Assembly: GCF_001436295.1 (NCBI RefSeq) | Contig: NZ_AYYY01000061.1 | Location: 248,229-312,228, forward strand | Reading direction: 5' to 3' | Source: Paucilactobacillus vaccinostercus DSM 20634 | GTDB taxonomy: Bacteria; Bacillota; Bacilli; Lactobacillales; Lactobacillaceae | Length of the DNA: 64,000 bases | Shown here: positions 1-7,588 of the stretch, in pieces | Numbering within the stretch: position 1 is the first letter of the stretch | How the letters are laid out: the number at the start of each line of letters is the position of its first letter | Position numbers and translations under genes: made by a program | The notes under the pieces: generated by a model | The model's input: the letters and a program-made list of their open reading frames with translations, nothing else | Told to the model about the DNA's origin: nothing | The model's database searches: none

Positions 1-29
1 TGATTTCGGCTATTAAAGTTCGGAGACAT

Positions 30-60
30 GAAGAGGCTGGGGGTTCCCCAGCCTCTTCTT
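30..60. terminator. Rho-independent terminator
   Basis: A 13-bp perfect stem (30-42 with 46-58) with a 3-nt loop is followed by a few Ts on the plus strand. It probably ends a gene lying left of the window and also the leftward padR-type transcript. Confidence 0.75.
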
Positions 61-77
61 TATCGTGTGATGGGCCA

Positions 78-608
78 CTATTCGGGTTGCACGTTGACGT
101 TAATGTCTTCTTGGTAAACTTGAATCCATTTGAGGGTGGTGTTAGCTCGGGCAAGGCGCAATTCGAGTAGTTTATAAGCGTACCGATGACCGCGATGGGA
201 ATCGTTTAATAGCGCATGCATTTTGATGTTAATGTCGTTTACAATTTGATGCTGTTCGGCCTGGTATTCGTCTAGTAGTGCGAGTTGGCGACTGGGACTA
301 ACATATTGCATGACGTCCAGCTTAATCATAAAAAGATCCTCAGTATGGGCGTTTTCCGGAATGGGTTGTTCCATGAGCTGCTGAAATTGTTTCCGGCCAA
401 CTGGCAGAATTTCGTAAACCTTCTTACTATGAATCCCCTGTTCCTTAATCCCGATGTAGTCGGCACGTTGCATTTTATCTAATAGTGGGTAAAGGACGCC
501 GTAGCTGATCTGACGGTGCAAACCTAGTGTGTTTTGGAGATGCGCACGGATTTGATAACCGCTCATAGGGTTGGCCAGTAATTGACCTAAAATAAAGAGT
601 TCGTACAT
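78..608 (-). CDS. PadR family transcriptional regulator
   Basis: A 176-residue cytoplasmic DNA-binding regulator. The N-terminal 75 residues form the PadR winged helix (start MYELFILGQLL, then SGYQIRAHL and YGVLYPLLDKM). The C-terminal part is a helical dimerisation region, typical of the PadR_N plus PadR_C architecture and length. A strong AGGGGGAG Shine-Dalgarno sits just before the ATG at 608. It is transcribed divergently from the amino-acid permease operon, with a small inverted repeat (645-657) in the shared promoter region. By analogy with the family it may repress itself and possibly the permease operon. The inducer cannot be read from the sequence. Confidence 0.9.
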   Translation of the reverse strand: MYELFILGQLLANPMSGYQIRAHLQNTLGLHRQISYGVLYPLLDKMQRADYIGIKEQGIHSKKVYEILPVGRKQFQQLMEQPIPENAHTEDLFMIKLDVMQYVSPSRQLALLDEYQAEQHQIVNDINIKMHALLNDSHRGHRYAYKLLELRLARANTTLKWIQVYQEDINVNVQPE

Positions 609-644
609 AATTCTCCCCCTGAAATGATGTTTAGCAGTATCGTA

Positions 645-657
645 TATCTAAAAGATA
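645..657. promoter_or_regulatory. Inverted repeat, possible PadR operator
   Basis: TATCT-AAA-AGATA, perfect 5-bp arms, lies 37 bp upstream of the padR-type start in the 322-bp divergent spacer. PadR proteins usually bind short inverted repeats in their own promoters, so assignment is by position only. Confidence 0.4.
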
Positions 658-719
658 CAAAAAGCAATTAAAAAATTTTAAAATAATCTAGGCTTTTAAA
701 AATCGCAGTATGGCAATGA

Positions 720-733
720 TGAAAACGGTTTTA
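720..733 (+). promoter_or_regulatory. Candidate cre (CcpA) site
   Basis: TGAAAACGGTTTTA matches the cre consensus TGWAANCGNTNWCA at all positions but one. It lies about 60 bp upstream of the -35 of the permease operon. It may place the operon under carbon catabolite control. This is inferred from the motif only. Confidence 0.35.
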
Positions 734-789
734 ATGATTCTCATAATTACCGGGGATGCCCGTATAATGCAAAAAATTCTGGAATGAAT

Positions 790-818
790 TTGACCGTTTT
801 TTACTATACTGTTAGAAT
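790..818 (+). promoter_or_regulatory. Promoter of the amino-acid permease operon
   Basis: TTGACC (790-795), a 17-bp spacer and TAGAAT (813-818) form a good sigma-A promoter, leaving a leader of about 105 nt before the permease. I saw no riboswitch signature in that leader. Confidence 0.6.
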
Positions 819-930
819 AAATTAATCAGATTTTAATATTTAAAGATCAAAGCCCGAATACATAACTGCGAATTTTAGCTTCATTAAATGTTACACCTAG
901 GGACTTTGCTTCTTACAGGAGGATATGTGT

Positions 931-2373
931 ATGGCAAGTTTTAAGGAGAAGATTTTCCGGAAGGAAGATCCGAGTGTCTATGATACCAAAGACGCCCATT
1001 TGGTGCGTTCATTGCGGGTGCGTGATTTTCTCGCACTAGGAATTGGGACAATTGTTTCCACTTCTATTTTCACACTGCCAGGGGTTGTGGCCGCACAACA
1101 TGCTGGTCCAGCCGTTGCTTTGTCATTCTTAGTTGCTGCGATCGTGGCTGGTTTGGTGGCCTTTGCGTACGCTGAAATGTCAGCCGCAATGCCATTTGCC
1201 GGTTCAGCTTATTCATGGATTAACGTTATTTTTGGTGAATTCTTCGGTTGGGTCGCTGGTTGGGCCCTTCTTGCCGAATACTTTATTGCCGTGGCCTTTG
1301 TTGGGTCTGGATTATCCGCCAACTTTAGAGGATTGATCGCGCCACTTGGGATTACCTTCCCTAAGACCCTTTCAAATGCCTTTGGCGTTGATGGTGGGGT
1401 TATCGATATCGTGGCCGCCATTGCGATTATTTTGGTCGCATTGCTCCTTTCACGTGGGGTTACCTCAGCTGCCCGGGTTGAAAACGTCTTGGTTGTGTTA
1501 AAGGTGCTCGCCGTTATTGTCTTCTTGATTGTCGGTGCTACTGCTATCAAGGCCAGCAACTACGTTCCATTTATTCCTAAGTATCATGAAACAAGTGCCG
1601 GTGCCTTTGGTGGCTGGCAAGGAATCTACGCAGGGGTTTCAGAAATCTTCTTGGCCTATATTGGATTTGATTCAATCGCTGCCAACTCCGCGGAAGCTAA
1701 AAATCCGCAAAAGACAATGCCACGTGGGATCTTAGGCTCATTGGTTGTGGCCGTGGTCTTGTTCGTCGGTGTTGCGCTTGTCTTGGTCGGCATGTTCAAG
1801 TACTCAGACTACGCTAACAACGCGGAACCTGTTGGTTGGGCCCTTCGTCAGAGTGGTCACGCCGTTGTTGCATCCGTTGTTCAAGCGATTGCCGTTGTCG
1901 GAATGTTTACTGCCTTGATCGGGATGACGTTGGCCGGTTCACGGTTGATCTATTCATTCGGTCGTGATGGGTTGCTTCCAAAATGGTTGGGTAAATTGGA
2001 TGATAAGAAGCGTCCTAACCACGCTTTGACACTTTTGACAGTGATCGCCGTTGTGATTGGGTCTGTCTTCCCATTCGCCTTCTTGGCACAATTGATTTCT
2101 GCCGGAACTTTGATCGCCTTTATGTTCGTATCTCTTGGCGTTTATGGCCTCCGTCGTCGTGAAGGGAAAGATATTCAAAATCCAAGTTTCAAGATGCCAT
2201 TTTACCCCGTATTACCAGCTTTGGGCTTTATTGGTTCATTGATGGTCTTCTGGGGCCTTGGTAACGATGCTAAAATCTATGCCGGCATTTGGTTCATTGT
2301 CGGTGTCATTATCTACTTTGCTTATGGTTCTCGTCATTCGTACTTGAATAAAAATAAAAAAGAAGGTAAGTAA
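931..2373 (+). CDS. APC family amino acid permease
   Basis: A 480-residue integral membrane protein of the amino acid-polyamine-organocation superfamily, CAT/YfnA-like branch. The N-terminal signature (LRVRDFLALGIGTIVSTSIF) and about 12 to 13 hydrophobic segments are visible. An in-frame ATG at 925 is only 2 nt from AGGAGG (917-922), whereas the ATG at 931 is 8 nt away, so 931 is chosen. One base separates its stop from the start of the downstream PLP enzyme, so the two are cotranscribed. Because the partner resembles isoleucine 2-epimerase, branched-chain or related amino acids are plausible substrates, but specificity is inferred. Confidence 0.9.
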   Translation: MASFKEKIFRKEDPSVYDTKDAHLVRSLRVRDFLALGIGTIVSTSIFTLPGVVAAQHAGPAVALSFLVAAIVAGLVAFAYAEMSAAMPFAGSAYSWINVIFGEFFGWVAGWALLAEYFIAVAFVGSGLSANFRGLIAPLGITFPKTLSNAFGVDGGVIDIVAAIAIILVALLLSRGVTSAARVENVLVVLKVLAVIVFLIVGATAIKASNYVPFIPKYHETSAGAFGGWQGIYAGVSEIFLAYIGFDSIAANSAEAKNPQKTMPRGILGSLVVAVVLFVGVALVLVGMFKYSDYANNAEPVGWALRQSGHAVVASVVQAIAVVGMFTALIGMTLAGSRLIYSFGRDGLLPKWLGKLDDKKRPNHALTLLTVIAVVIGSVFPFAFLAQLISAGTLIAFMFVSLGVYGLRRREGKDIQNPSFKMPFYPVLPALGFIGSLMVFWGLGNDAKIYAGIWFIVGVIIYFAYGSRHSYLNKNKKEGK

Positions 2374-2374
2374 A

Positions 2375-3724
2375 ATGGGACAAACCGAAAACGAGCGACT
2401 TCTTGCACAGGAAACGCCGGCGTATTCGGATGCTGCGCGGGTCCAGTACTATAAAATTGTCATGAAAAGTGGCAAAGGGGCGACAATTACTGACGCTGAT
2501 GATCGCACATATATCGATCTGTTGGCCAGTGCGTCGGCCACTAATACTGGGCACAGTCATCCCCATGTGGTGAAAGCCATTCAAGACCAGGCAGCAAAAT
2601 TAATTGAATATACGCCAGCTTACTTCGCCAACGAACAGGGGGCCAAGCTGGCCCCTCGTTTGACGGCACTCGCCCCCATTAGTGGGGACGTGGAACTGGC
2701 CTGGGGCAACTCAGGTTCAGATGCCAACGATGCCATCATCAAGTATTCACGGGCCTATACGGGCCGACAATACGTGGTGAGTTTCACGGGTGCTTATCAT
2801 GGTTCTACGTACGGATCAATGACCGTTTCCAGCGTTAGCTTGAACATGAGCCGCAAAATGGGCCCGATGTTACCCGGCGTGGTCAAGGTTCCGTATCCAG
2901 ACCCGTGGCAACGACTGAAGGGGGAAAGCGAAGACGACTTTGTCGAGCGGATGTTTAACGCCTTTAAGTTACCGTTTGAAACGTATCTGCCAGCCGAAGA
3001 AACGGCGGTCATTTTGATCGAACCGATCCAAGGAGACGGCGGAATCGTCAAGGCCCCACAGGCCTACATGCAAAAGGTGTATGACTTTGCTCATGAACAC
3101 GGTATTTTATTTGCCGTCGACGAAGTCAACCAAGGCATGGGGCGGACTGGTAAATGGTGGTCCATCGAAAACTTTGGCTTGGAACCCGACCTAATGTCGG
3201 TTGGAAAGTCATTGGCCTCCGGCTTGCCATTGAGTGCCGTGATGGGGCGTGCTGAAATCATGAACTCATTGGGCTCACCCGCTCACGTCTTCACGACGGC
3301 CGGGAACCCAGTGAGCTGCGCGTCGGCCAACGCCACGCTGGACGTGATCGAAGACGAGCACCTGCTTGAACGGTCCACGAAATTGGGCAAGCTCGCTGCT
3401 GACTTCTTCAATGCGGCCAAGCAACGGTATGCGTTCATTGGTGATGTTCGGATGTATGGTCTGGACGGCGGGATCGATATTATCGATCCTGCAACCGGAA
3501 AGGGTGATGATGAAGCGACCACGAAGTTGATCTACCGGGTCTTCGAACTGGGAGCCATTATTATCAGTTTACGGGGCAACGTGCTCCGCTTCCAACCACC
3601 GCTGATCATTACCGAAGCACAATTAAATCAAGCATTTAAGATTCTCGATCAAGCTTTTGCAGAGTTGAAGGCTGGCAAACTAAGCCTGCCTGATAACGCT
3701 AGTGAAATTGGTTGGGTTAAATAA
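2375..3724 (+). CDS. Isoleucine 2-epimerase-like PLP enzyme (class III aminotransferase fold)
   Basis: A 449-residue cytoplasmic fold-type I PLP enzyme. Motifs include GNSGSDANDAIIK (about 111-123), FAVDEVNQG with the pyridine-binding Asp249, and SVGKSLASG with the Schiff-base Lys278. The protein closely resembles, from memory, the Lactobacillus buchneri enzyme that interconverts L-isoleucine and D-allo-isoleucine, including YTPAYF, AYHGSTYGS and HVFTTAGNPV. Gene-finding pipelines often call this family 4-aminobutyrate aminotransferase. Coupling with the upstream permease (1 bp gap) supports an amino-acid racemisation/uptake role. Racemase versus transaminase activity cannot be proven from sequence alone. 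Confidence 0.8.
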   Translation: MGQTENERLLAQETPAYSDAARVQYYKIVMKSGKGATITDADDRTYIDLLASASATNTGHSHPHVVKAIQDQAAKLIEYTPAYFANEQGAKLAPRLTALAPISGDVELAWGNSGSDANDAIIKYSRAYTGRQYVVSFTGAYHGSTYGSMTVSSVSLNMSRKMGPMLPGVVKVPYPDPWQRLKGESEDDFVERMFNAFKLPFETYLPAEETAVILIEPIQGDGGIVKAPQAYMQKVYDFAHEHGILFAVDEVNQGMGRTGKWWSIENFGLEPDLMSVGKSLASGLPLSAVMGRAEIMNSLGSPAHVFTTAGNPVSCASANATLDVIEDEHLLERSTKLGKLAADFFNAAKQRYAFIGDVRMYGLDGGIDIIDPATGKGDDEATTKLIYRVFELGAIIISLRGNVLRFQPPLIITEAQLNQAFKILDQAFAELKAGKLSLPDNASEIGWVK

Positions 3725-3731
3725 AACAATT

Positions 3732-3779
3732 AAAATGCCGCGTTCTAATCCGATGGCTGGATTGGAGCGCGGTATTTTT
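3732..3779 (+). terminator. Rho-independent terminator
   Basis: A long stem (AAAATGCCGCG ... CGCGGTATTTT, extended by TAATCC/GGATTG) ending in a T run lies 8 bp after the epimerase-like gene. Confidence 0.85.
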
Positions 3780-3891
3780 GTTGTGATTGATGGGTGGATA
3801 AAGATCGAAAAGGGCCCATGTCAAAGAGTTTTGCTAGTCAAACTAGCCCGTTGTGGCCTATATTTAAGTCAGAAATGGGGAGGTGGGATTG

Positions 3892-4434
3892 GTGACAATT
3901 AGTGAGCAGTTACGACAGTTACGTCAGCAGCGACAGTGGAATCAAGATACTGTTGCTGAGCGGCTGCATGTTTCACGGCAAACAATTTCCAATTGGGAGA
4001 ACGATCGTAGTTTACCGGATTTACAAAGTTTACTGTTGTTGGCGGACCTATATCACATTACTTTAGATGATCTCGTACGAGGGGAGTTGAATATGGTGGA
4101 ATTTAAAAGAACGAAACACCGTTTACTGGGAGATACGTTGGGGACGGTGCTAGCGTTGAGCGTGTTTTTGTTGGCGTCTGTCTTGCAGGAAAGCAATCGG
4201 TGGTGGCTGATACTGGGGATACTGGCGTTAATCGTGCAAGGATACTTTGGTTTTCGGAGTCTCCAACTATCACGACGAAAAAACATCTACACTATGGCAG
4301 AAATTTTGAACTATCTCAAAACGGGCCAGATCAGGCCTTCCAATCATCGACGGACCCGCATTATTTTGGAAACCGTGGGTGCGCTACTGATTGGAGGCTT
4401 GACGGGTGGAATTTTCGCTTGGTTTTGGCTTTAA
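3892..4434 (+). CDS. XRE family regulator with C-terminal membrane segments
   Basis: About 180 residues. The N-terminal 65 residues are a Cro/C1-type helix-turn-helix (EQLRQLRQQRQWNQDTVAERL, then SRQTISNWENDRSLPD). The rest contains about three or four hydrophobic segments, so the repressor is membrane anchored. An in-frame GTG at 3883 overlaps the GGGGAGG ribosome site (3877-3883). The GTG at 3892 is spaced 8 nt from it and is the preferred start. The gene stands alone between convergent neighbours. Regulators of this layout are common in lactobacilli, but targets are unknown. Confidence 0.85.
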   Translation: MTISEQLRQLRQQRQWNQDTVAERLHVSRQTISNWENDRSLPDLQSLLLLADLYHITLDDLVRGELNMVEFKRTKHRLLGDTLGTVLALSVFLLASVLQESNRWWLILGILALIVQGYFGFRSLQLSRRKNIYTMAEILNYLKTGQIRPSNHRRTRIILETVGALLIGGLTGGIFAWFWL

Positions 4435-4452
4435 TTTCCTGGGAAATAGTCC

Positions 4453-5355
4453 TTATTGTAGCTGTTTGATGAGTGCTTGATACTGGTTGTTCATCCACTG
4501 GACGTAAGTTTCGTTGGCTGGTTGAGTTTCGGTCACTTTCAGGACGGGAATGTGGTGCTTTTTAGCCATGTGAACGAAGTTAGTGACGGTCGTGCTGGTT
4601 ACCTGCTTGTTATCGACAAAGAAGCGGATACGCCCCTTTTGAATGCCGGTTTGCATGGCTTCAATTGATTTAACGGAGGGGTCGGTGCCCTTCTCAATGG
4701 CATTTTCAAAACCGGGATTGGCGACCTTGAAGCCTATTTTTTGTAACGAATAGTCGAAGATCGGTTCACTGACATAGACTTGTTTGGTCGAACTCTTTTT
4801 AGCAATCTGCTGTAACTTAGTAATGTCGTTATCGATGGGTTTCATCGACCGCATATACTTTTGGGCGTTGGCTTCGAAGTATTTTTTGTTTTGTGGTTGC
4901 TGTTTGGCGAGTTGCTTGGCAAAGTAGGTCACAAATTTTTTCATCATTGTGGGATTATACCAAATATGAGGATTGACGCCCTTTTTGAGGCCCATCACAC
5001 GTTCGCCAACCTTGATGTACTGGTGATCATCGGAATTATTGGCGAGTTTATCCATCCACGAATCATAGCCTAAACCGTTGGCGATGATGAAATCAGCACC
5101 GCTTACCTTTTTCGCGGTGTTGGTAGTGGGCTCGTAATCGTGAGGATCCATGGAAGGCTTATTAATAATAGAAGTGACGGTGCCCTTGTTACCGACGACC
5201 GCTTTAGCAGCCTCACCATAAAAATTAGTGGTGGCCACGATTTTTAATTTACCGTTTTGATGGGTGGCGGTCTGCTGACCGCATCCAGCCAGAACCATCA
5301 TCAAAATGAGACTGAATAGGAGGGTGATACCACGTTTAAAAAGATGTGTGCGCAT
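4453..5355 (-). CDS. Zinc (or manganese) ABC transporter substrate-binding lipoprotein
   Basis: A 300-residue cluster A-I/ZnuA family solute-binding protein. The N-terminal signal peptide ends in a lipobox (LAGC, about residues 22-25), so it is lipid anchored outside the membrane. Likely metal ligands are His in DPHDYEPT and in NPHIWYN, followed by Glu and Asp near EPIFDYS and FVDNKQV. No permease or ATPase gene lies next to it, so it must work with components encoded elsewhere. A Zur-like operator (5369-5391) overlaps its promoter region and favours zinc. The usual His-rich loop of some ZnuA proteins is absent. Confidence 0.88.
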   Translation of the reverse strand: MRTHLFKRGITLLFSLILMMVLAGCGQQTATHQNGKLKIVATTNFYGEAAKAVVGNKGTVTSIINKPSMDPHDYEPTTNTAKKVSGADFIIANGLGYDSWMDKLANNSDDHQYIKVGERVMGLKKGVNPHIWYNPTMMKKFVTYFAKQLAKQQPQNKKYFEANAQKYMRSMKPIDNDITKLQQIAKKSSTKQVYVSEPIFDYSLQKIGFKVANPGFENAIEKGTDPSVKSIEAMQTGIQKGRIRFFVDNKQVTSTTVTNFVHMAKKHHIPVLKVTETQPANETYVQWMNNQYQALIKQLQ

Positions 5356-5368
5356 AAACTTTGGCCTC

Positions 5369-5391
5369 TATATCGTAATTATTATCATCTA
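5369..5391 (-). promoter_or_regulatory. Zur/Fur-family operator
   Basis: Fourteen bp upstream of the lipoprotein start lies an imperfect palindrome with the core TCGTAATTATTATCA. It matches the Bacillus Zur box (TCGTAATNATTACGA core) at most positions. Repression by zinc-loaded Zur is the simplest reading. Confidence 0.6.
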
Positions 5392-5447
5392 ACCATCGTA
5401 ACTGATTTTGATGGAATTGTAAATTCAAGAAATTGTTAAACTTTCAG

Positions 5448-5476
5448 TTGACATAGTTTAAAATGTGCAGTAAATT
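5448..5476 (+). promoter_or_regulatory. Promoter of the T-box transcript
   Basis: Consensus TTGACA (5448-5453), 17-bp spacer and TAAATT (5471-5476) place the transcription start near 5483, just before the T-box Stem I. Confidence 0.65.
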
Positions 5477-5482
5477 AGCATT

Positions 5483-5766
5483 GTATTAAAAAATGATTAG
5501 AAAAGCGATGAAGAGCAGGAGTAGGTCAGGTTATCACGACGCAGAGAGTTTTCGGGTGGTGAGAGAAAACGGGTGATGACTGAGCGAAAGTAGGCTTGGA
5601 GCTGTAAATGCAATCTGAGTGTTTACTGGGTGCCCCCATTAACAAGGCCAACGACTCCACAGGTGTGGGCTCGTTAAGACTGGCGTTAGCTAGTAAAACC
5701 AAGGTGGTACCGTGTATCTCAAGAGATGCGCCCTTCGAAGATGAAAATCTTTGAGGGGCGCTTTTT
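5483..5766 (+). ncRNA. T-box riboswitch leader
   Basis: The leader holds the T-box hallmarks in order. An AGTA loop-E side lies at 5520-5523, an AGAGAG distal-loop motif at 5543-5548, then GGTGGTGAGA, a GAA plus specifier region at 5586-5592, and the antiterminator T-box AACCAAGGTGGTACCGTG (5697-5714). An intrinsic terminator ends it (stem 5728-5742 with 5747-5761, then five Ts). By alignment of GAA to GGAG the specifier triplet reads AGT (Ser). GTA (Val) one base later cannot be excluded. The acceptor-binding bulge is TGGT, which pairs best with an A discriminator. It controls the isocitrate-lyase family pair downstream, an unusual target. Confidence 0.9.
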
Positions 5767-5875
5767 GGATTCGCTAAAAAAAAGTCCAGATTAGGGTCGG
5801 CAATTGCCGCCACAGCACCAATCAATCAGCGCTTTTCGCAAGTTTACCGTGATCGTCAAGAAAGGAAGTTTTATC

Positions 5876-6610
5876 ATGAGTCATTTATTAAACCAATATG
5901 CGAGTAACCGTCACTTAATTATGCCAGCCATCGGAGAAGGGATGGCCCTCCGGCTACTAAACCGCAATCAACTAGTCCCCATTTACTTATCGGCGACCTT
6001 GGCCACGCAAACGTTGCTCGGAGAAACCAATCAGGGATTACTGACGCTTTCCGAATATGCCAAATTTTTGCGTGACATGCGGTTAACAACGAATTTGCCG
6101 TTAATTGCCGACTTACAATCGGGGTTTGGCAACCCACTAAATACATATTATGCCGCCCAAGAGCTAGAGCGTTCCGGCGGGGACGTGTTGTTGCTGAATG
6201 ATCAGCACTACCCAGCGCACAGTGAGGAACAGCCAGCAACAACGAATTTGGCGGATCTTCTTGGCAAACTACGAGCAGCTCGGGATGCCACCAGCGAAGG
6301 AACTGAAATTTGGGTTAAGCTCGAAGGCCTGTGGGAATACGGGCCCACGGATATTTTGAACCGAATGCAGGCCCTCACGAAGGCCGGCGCGGATGCAATC
6401 ATTATTGATCACTGGCAAGCCGACCAGCTGACCACCATTGCGGCGCAGAAGCGGACGATCCCATTGCTGGCAACGTGGACACCAAGCTGTCAAATGGATG
6501 CCCAGATTGATGCCTGGCTGGACACTGGATTATTGATTAGAGAGGCCCAGCGGGCGCAACAAGAAGCCTTAGCCGCATTCATGGGAGGAATCGCTTATGC
6601 GCAAAAATGA
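5876..6610 (+). CDS. Isocitrate lyase/PEP mutase superfamily protein, catalytic motifs degenerate
   Basis: About 244 residues with the TIM-barrel layout of the superfamily. The metal-binding DADTG motif seen in its neighbour is replaced by ADLQSG (about 78-83). The KRCGH catalytic loop is replaced by NDQHYPAHS (108-116). The protein therefore probably lacks lyase or mutase chemistry, or uses different residues. Its ATG follows AGGAAG by 8 nt. An upstream in-frame ATG at 5804 has no ribosome site. It overlaps the intact paralogue by 14 nt, which suggests a two-subunit or regulatory pairing. The transcript is under T-box control. Confidence 0.75.
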   Translation: MSHLLNQYASNRHLIMPAIGEGMALRLLNRNQLVPIYLSATLATQTLLGETNQGLLTLSEYAKFLRDMRLTTNLPLIADLQSGFGNPLNTYYAAQELERSGGDVLLLNDQHYPAHSEEQPATTNLADLLGKLRAARDATSEGTEIWVKLEGLWEYGPTDILNRMQALTKAGADAIIIDHWQADQLTTIAAQKRTIPLLATWTPSCQMDAQIDAWLDTGLLIREAQRAQQEALAAFMGGIAYAQK

Positions 6611-7496
6611 GTTGATGAGAGAAACGTTCAAAAAAGCCGTGTTTGGGGACCAGATTATTAGAATGGTAGTCGCTCCCGACGCTTTAGCGGCCAAAATTGC
6701 GGAAGAAAACGGGGCGGATGCCGTGTTCGCGGCCGGCTATGCCACGAGCGCCTCAACGTTAGCGATGCCGGATCGGGGAATCGCGGACTTCGGTATGATG
6801 TTGGAACGGTGTCGTGAAATTATTAATGCCGTTAATATACCGGTGTTTGCGGATGCGGATACTGGCTATGGCGATCTTGAGAACGTTAAGCGAACGGTGC
6901 GCAGTTACGAAATGATCGGGGCAGCGGGCATTTTTTTAGAGGATCAGAAGTGGCCGAAGCGGTGTGGGCACATGGCTGGCAAAAGCGTGGAGGCGCCTGA
7001 GGTGTTAGAAGCTAAAATTGCTACGGCGGTCGCGACGCGTCAACACGATGATTTTCTGATTATGTCACGGACCGATGCCCGCGCGGTCTACGGGTTGGAC
7101 GATGCGATTGCCCGTAGCCACCGGTATCAAGACGCGGGGGCCGATATGGTGTTCATTGAAGCCCCCCGCAATCGCGAGGAATTAGTCAGCATTCATGAAG
7201 CTTTCCCTACCACGCCGTTAATGGCCAACATGATTGAAGGGGGTGCCACGCCACTGACGCAGACGGCGGACCTGCAACGTCTCGGGTTCCGGATTGTGGT
7301 TTACCCAACGGCGATGACGTACGCGCAGACTTATGCGAACGAAGCCTTACTCCAAAGCCTGCAGGAAACCGGCACCACCCAGAAATTTGAAGACCGGATG
7401 GTGACATTCTCGCGGTTTAATCATTTTGTGGGCCTAGACGAAGTCAATGCGCGTGAGCAATGCTATACACCCGAAAAGATGAAACAATATCTCTAA
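6597..7496 (+). CDS. Isocitrate lyase/PEP mutase family enzyme (methylisocitrate-lyase-like)
   Basis: A 299-residue cytoplasmic TIM-barrel enzyme. Visible active-site elements are FADADTGYG (Asp86, Asp88), LED (Glu115) and the catalytic loop KRCGH (121-125, Cys123). This is the pattern of 2-methylisocitrate lyase, dimethylmalate lyase and carboxyphosphonoenolpyruvate mutase relatives. The actual substrate is unknown. No citrate-cycle or phosphonate genes are nearby. The start is set by GGGAGG 8 nt upstream, inside the preceding gene. The Ser- or Val-type T-box upstream suggests a link with amino-acid supply. Confidence 0.85.
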   Translation: MRKNELMRETFKKAVFGDQIIRMVVAPDALAAKIAEENGADAVFAAGYATSASTLAMPDRGIADFGMMLERCREIINAVNIPVFADADTGYGDLENVKRTVRSYEMIGAAGIFLEDQKWPKRCGHMAGKSVEAPEVLEAKIATAVATRQHDDFLIMSRTDARAVYGLDDAIARSHRYQDAGADMVFIEAPRNREELVSIHEAFPTTPLMANMIEGGATPLTQTADLQRLGFRIVVYPTAMTYAQTYANEALLQSLQETGTTQKFEDRMVTFSRFNHFVGLDEVNAREQCYTPEKMKQYL

Positions 7497-7522
7497 CTTC
7501 CATTAACTGAATTTCGTATTGA

Positions 7523-7551
7523 TTGATCTTCCGTGATAAACCCGATATACT
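7523..7551 (+). promoter_or_regulatory. Promoter of MFS gene
   Basis: TTGATC (7523-7528), 17-bp spacer, TATACT (7546-7551). It gives the transporter its own start independent of the T-box. Confidence 0.55.
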
Positions 7552-7588
7552 GGCATTTATGAGTTTATTTTAAAAGGGGGGCGCAATT

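Noticed and set aside
1452..1467. Second parS-like CACGTG near 1.46 kb
   Set aside because: Only about 10 of 16 bases match and it lies within coding sequence.
3702..3902. Plus-strand ORF of 66 codons across the end of the epimerase-like gene
   Set aside because: It runs through the terminator hairpin and the ribosome site of the next gene.
5586..5592. Valine (GTA) as a firm T-box specifier
   Set aside because: Register from GAA to GGAG favours AGT. The TGGT acceptor bulge fits an A discriminator, which leaves some doubt, so neither is asserted.
5804..5875. Upstream in-frame ATG extending the first isocitrate-lyase-like protein by 24 residues
   Set aside because: It lies just behind the T-box terminator without a ribosome site. 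AGGAAG is correctly placed for ATG 5876.
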